A DNA stretch of 13,708 nucleotides. Origin: CALAEC01 sp050692915 (GTDB lineage Bacteria > Actinomycetota > UBA4738 > CALAEC01). Under the pieces are notes generated by a model. The model did no database searches, was not told where the DNA came from, and saw nothing but the letters and a program-made list of their open reading frames with translations. Positions 13,519-13,708 of the stretch are shown here, in pieces. The translations under genes and the position numbers were made by a program. The stretch lies in assembly GCA_050692915.1 (NCBI GenBank), contig JBOGVU010000070.1:1-13708 (forward strand), read 5' to 3'. Position 1 is the first letter of the stretch. Each line of letters begins with the position of its first letter.

Positions 13519-13708
13519 GTGCTCGATCTCAAGGCCATCCGCGACGACCCCGAGCCGGCGCGCTATGCCTTGGCCCGCCGCGCGCCCGAGCTGGCGGCCG
13601 ACCTGGACCGCCTCCTGGAGCTCGACGCGGAGCGGCGACGGCTCACCACAGAGGTCGAGGAGCTCAGAGCCGAGCAGAACCGGGCCTCCCGGGCGATCGG
13701 GTCGGCCT
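13519..13708 (+). CDS. serS: Seryl-tRNA synthetase, N-terminal part (cut by the right edge)
   Basis: 63 codons are visible from a GTG at 13519 that immediately follows the DUF4446 stop. The sequence VLDLKAIRDDPEPARYALAR and then LDRLLELDAERRRLTTEVEE followed by LRAEQNRASRAIG is typical of the SerRS N-terminal coiled-coil arm, which binds the long variable arm of tRNA-Ser. The catalytic class II domain lies beyond the window. The enzyme charges tRNA-Ser with serine in the cytoplasm. The assignment is secure for so short a piece because the opening DLK-IR-(N/D)PE pattern plus the helical arm is characteristic. Confidence 0.92.
   Translation, partial: MLDLKAIRDDPEPARYALARRAPELAADLDRLLELDAERRRLTTEVEELRAEQNRASRAIGSA

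Noticed and set aside
1..13708. CRISPR arrays, insertion sequences, toxin-antitoxin pairs or defence islands
   Set aside because: No regularly spaced repeats, transposase motifs, terminal inverted repeats or typical defence domains were visible in any frame.

Overview
This window comes from a high-G+C Actinomycetota chromosome (roughly 70% G+C by eye; ATG, GTG and TTG starts). It carries the classical actinobacterial cell-wall and division signalling operon in the gene order known from Mycobacterium: fhaA-fhaB-pstP-rodA-pbpA-pknA-pknB. The short FhaA, three-PASTA PknB, unusual PknA ectodomain and tandem-ThyX gene suggest a lineage outside Mycobacteriales, perhaps a deep-branching or metagenomic one. 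I cannot name the genus.

Layout. (1) Positions 1-10864 are all on the minus strand and look like one long transcription unit, probably starting at a perfect TATAAT box at 10912-10907. It runs fhaA, fhaB, pstP, rodA, pbpA, pknA, pknB, then a double-domain ThyX-like protein, a 52-residue single-TM protein that I called from its GTG start, and a four-TM protein with a Pro-rich tail cut off at the left edge. Successive genes overlap by 1-4 bases or lie 3-39 bases apart. (2) Positions 10950-11726 hold a free-standing HTH plus LAGLIDADG protein of visibly lower G+C. It sits between fhaA and a plus-strand tRNA-Leu(CAG) at 11764-11848. (3) Positions 11861-12386 are a decayed SAM-methyltransferase pseudogene. 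(4) Positions 12411-12836 encode an orphan receiver-only response regulator with its own terminator hairpin. (5) A divergent intergenic region rich in inverted repeats (12837-12996) separates it from the plus-strand pair DUF4446 gene - serS, with serS cut by the right edge.

How the genes work together. RodA (SEDS glycosyltransferase) and PbpA (class B transpeptidase) polymerise and cross-link peptidoglycan. PknA and PknB phosphorylate cell-wall and division proteins, PstP reverses this, and FhaA and FhaB are phosphothreonine-binding adaptors. The three genes after pknB are less expected. The ThyX-like protein has both active-site motifs altered, so its link to thymidylate synthesis is uncertain.

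I found no unambiguous new defence or mobile system. The best candidates for novelty are the tandem ThyX-like gene with its coupled micro-membrane protein, the helical non-PASTA ectodomain of PknA, the HTH-LAGLIDADG gene inside a conserved neighbourhood, and the hairpin-rich divergent region next to the receiver-only regulator.
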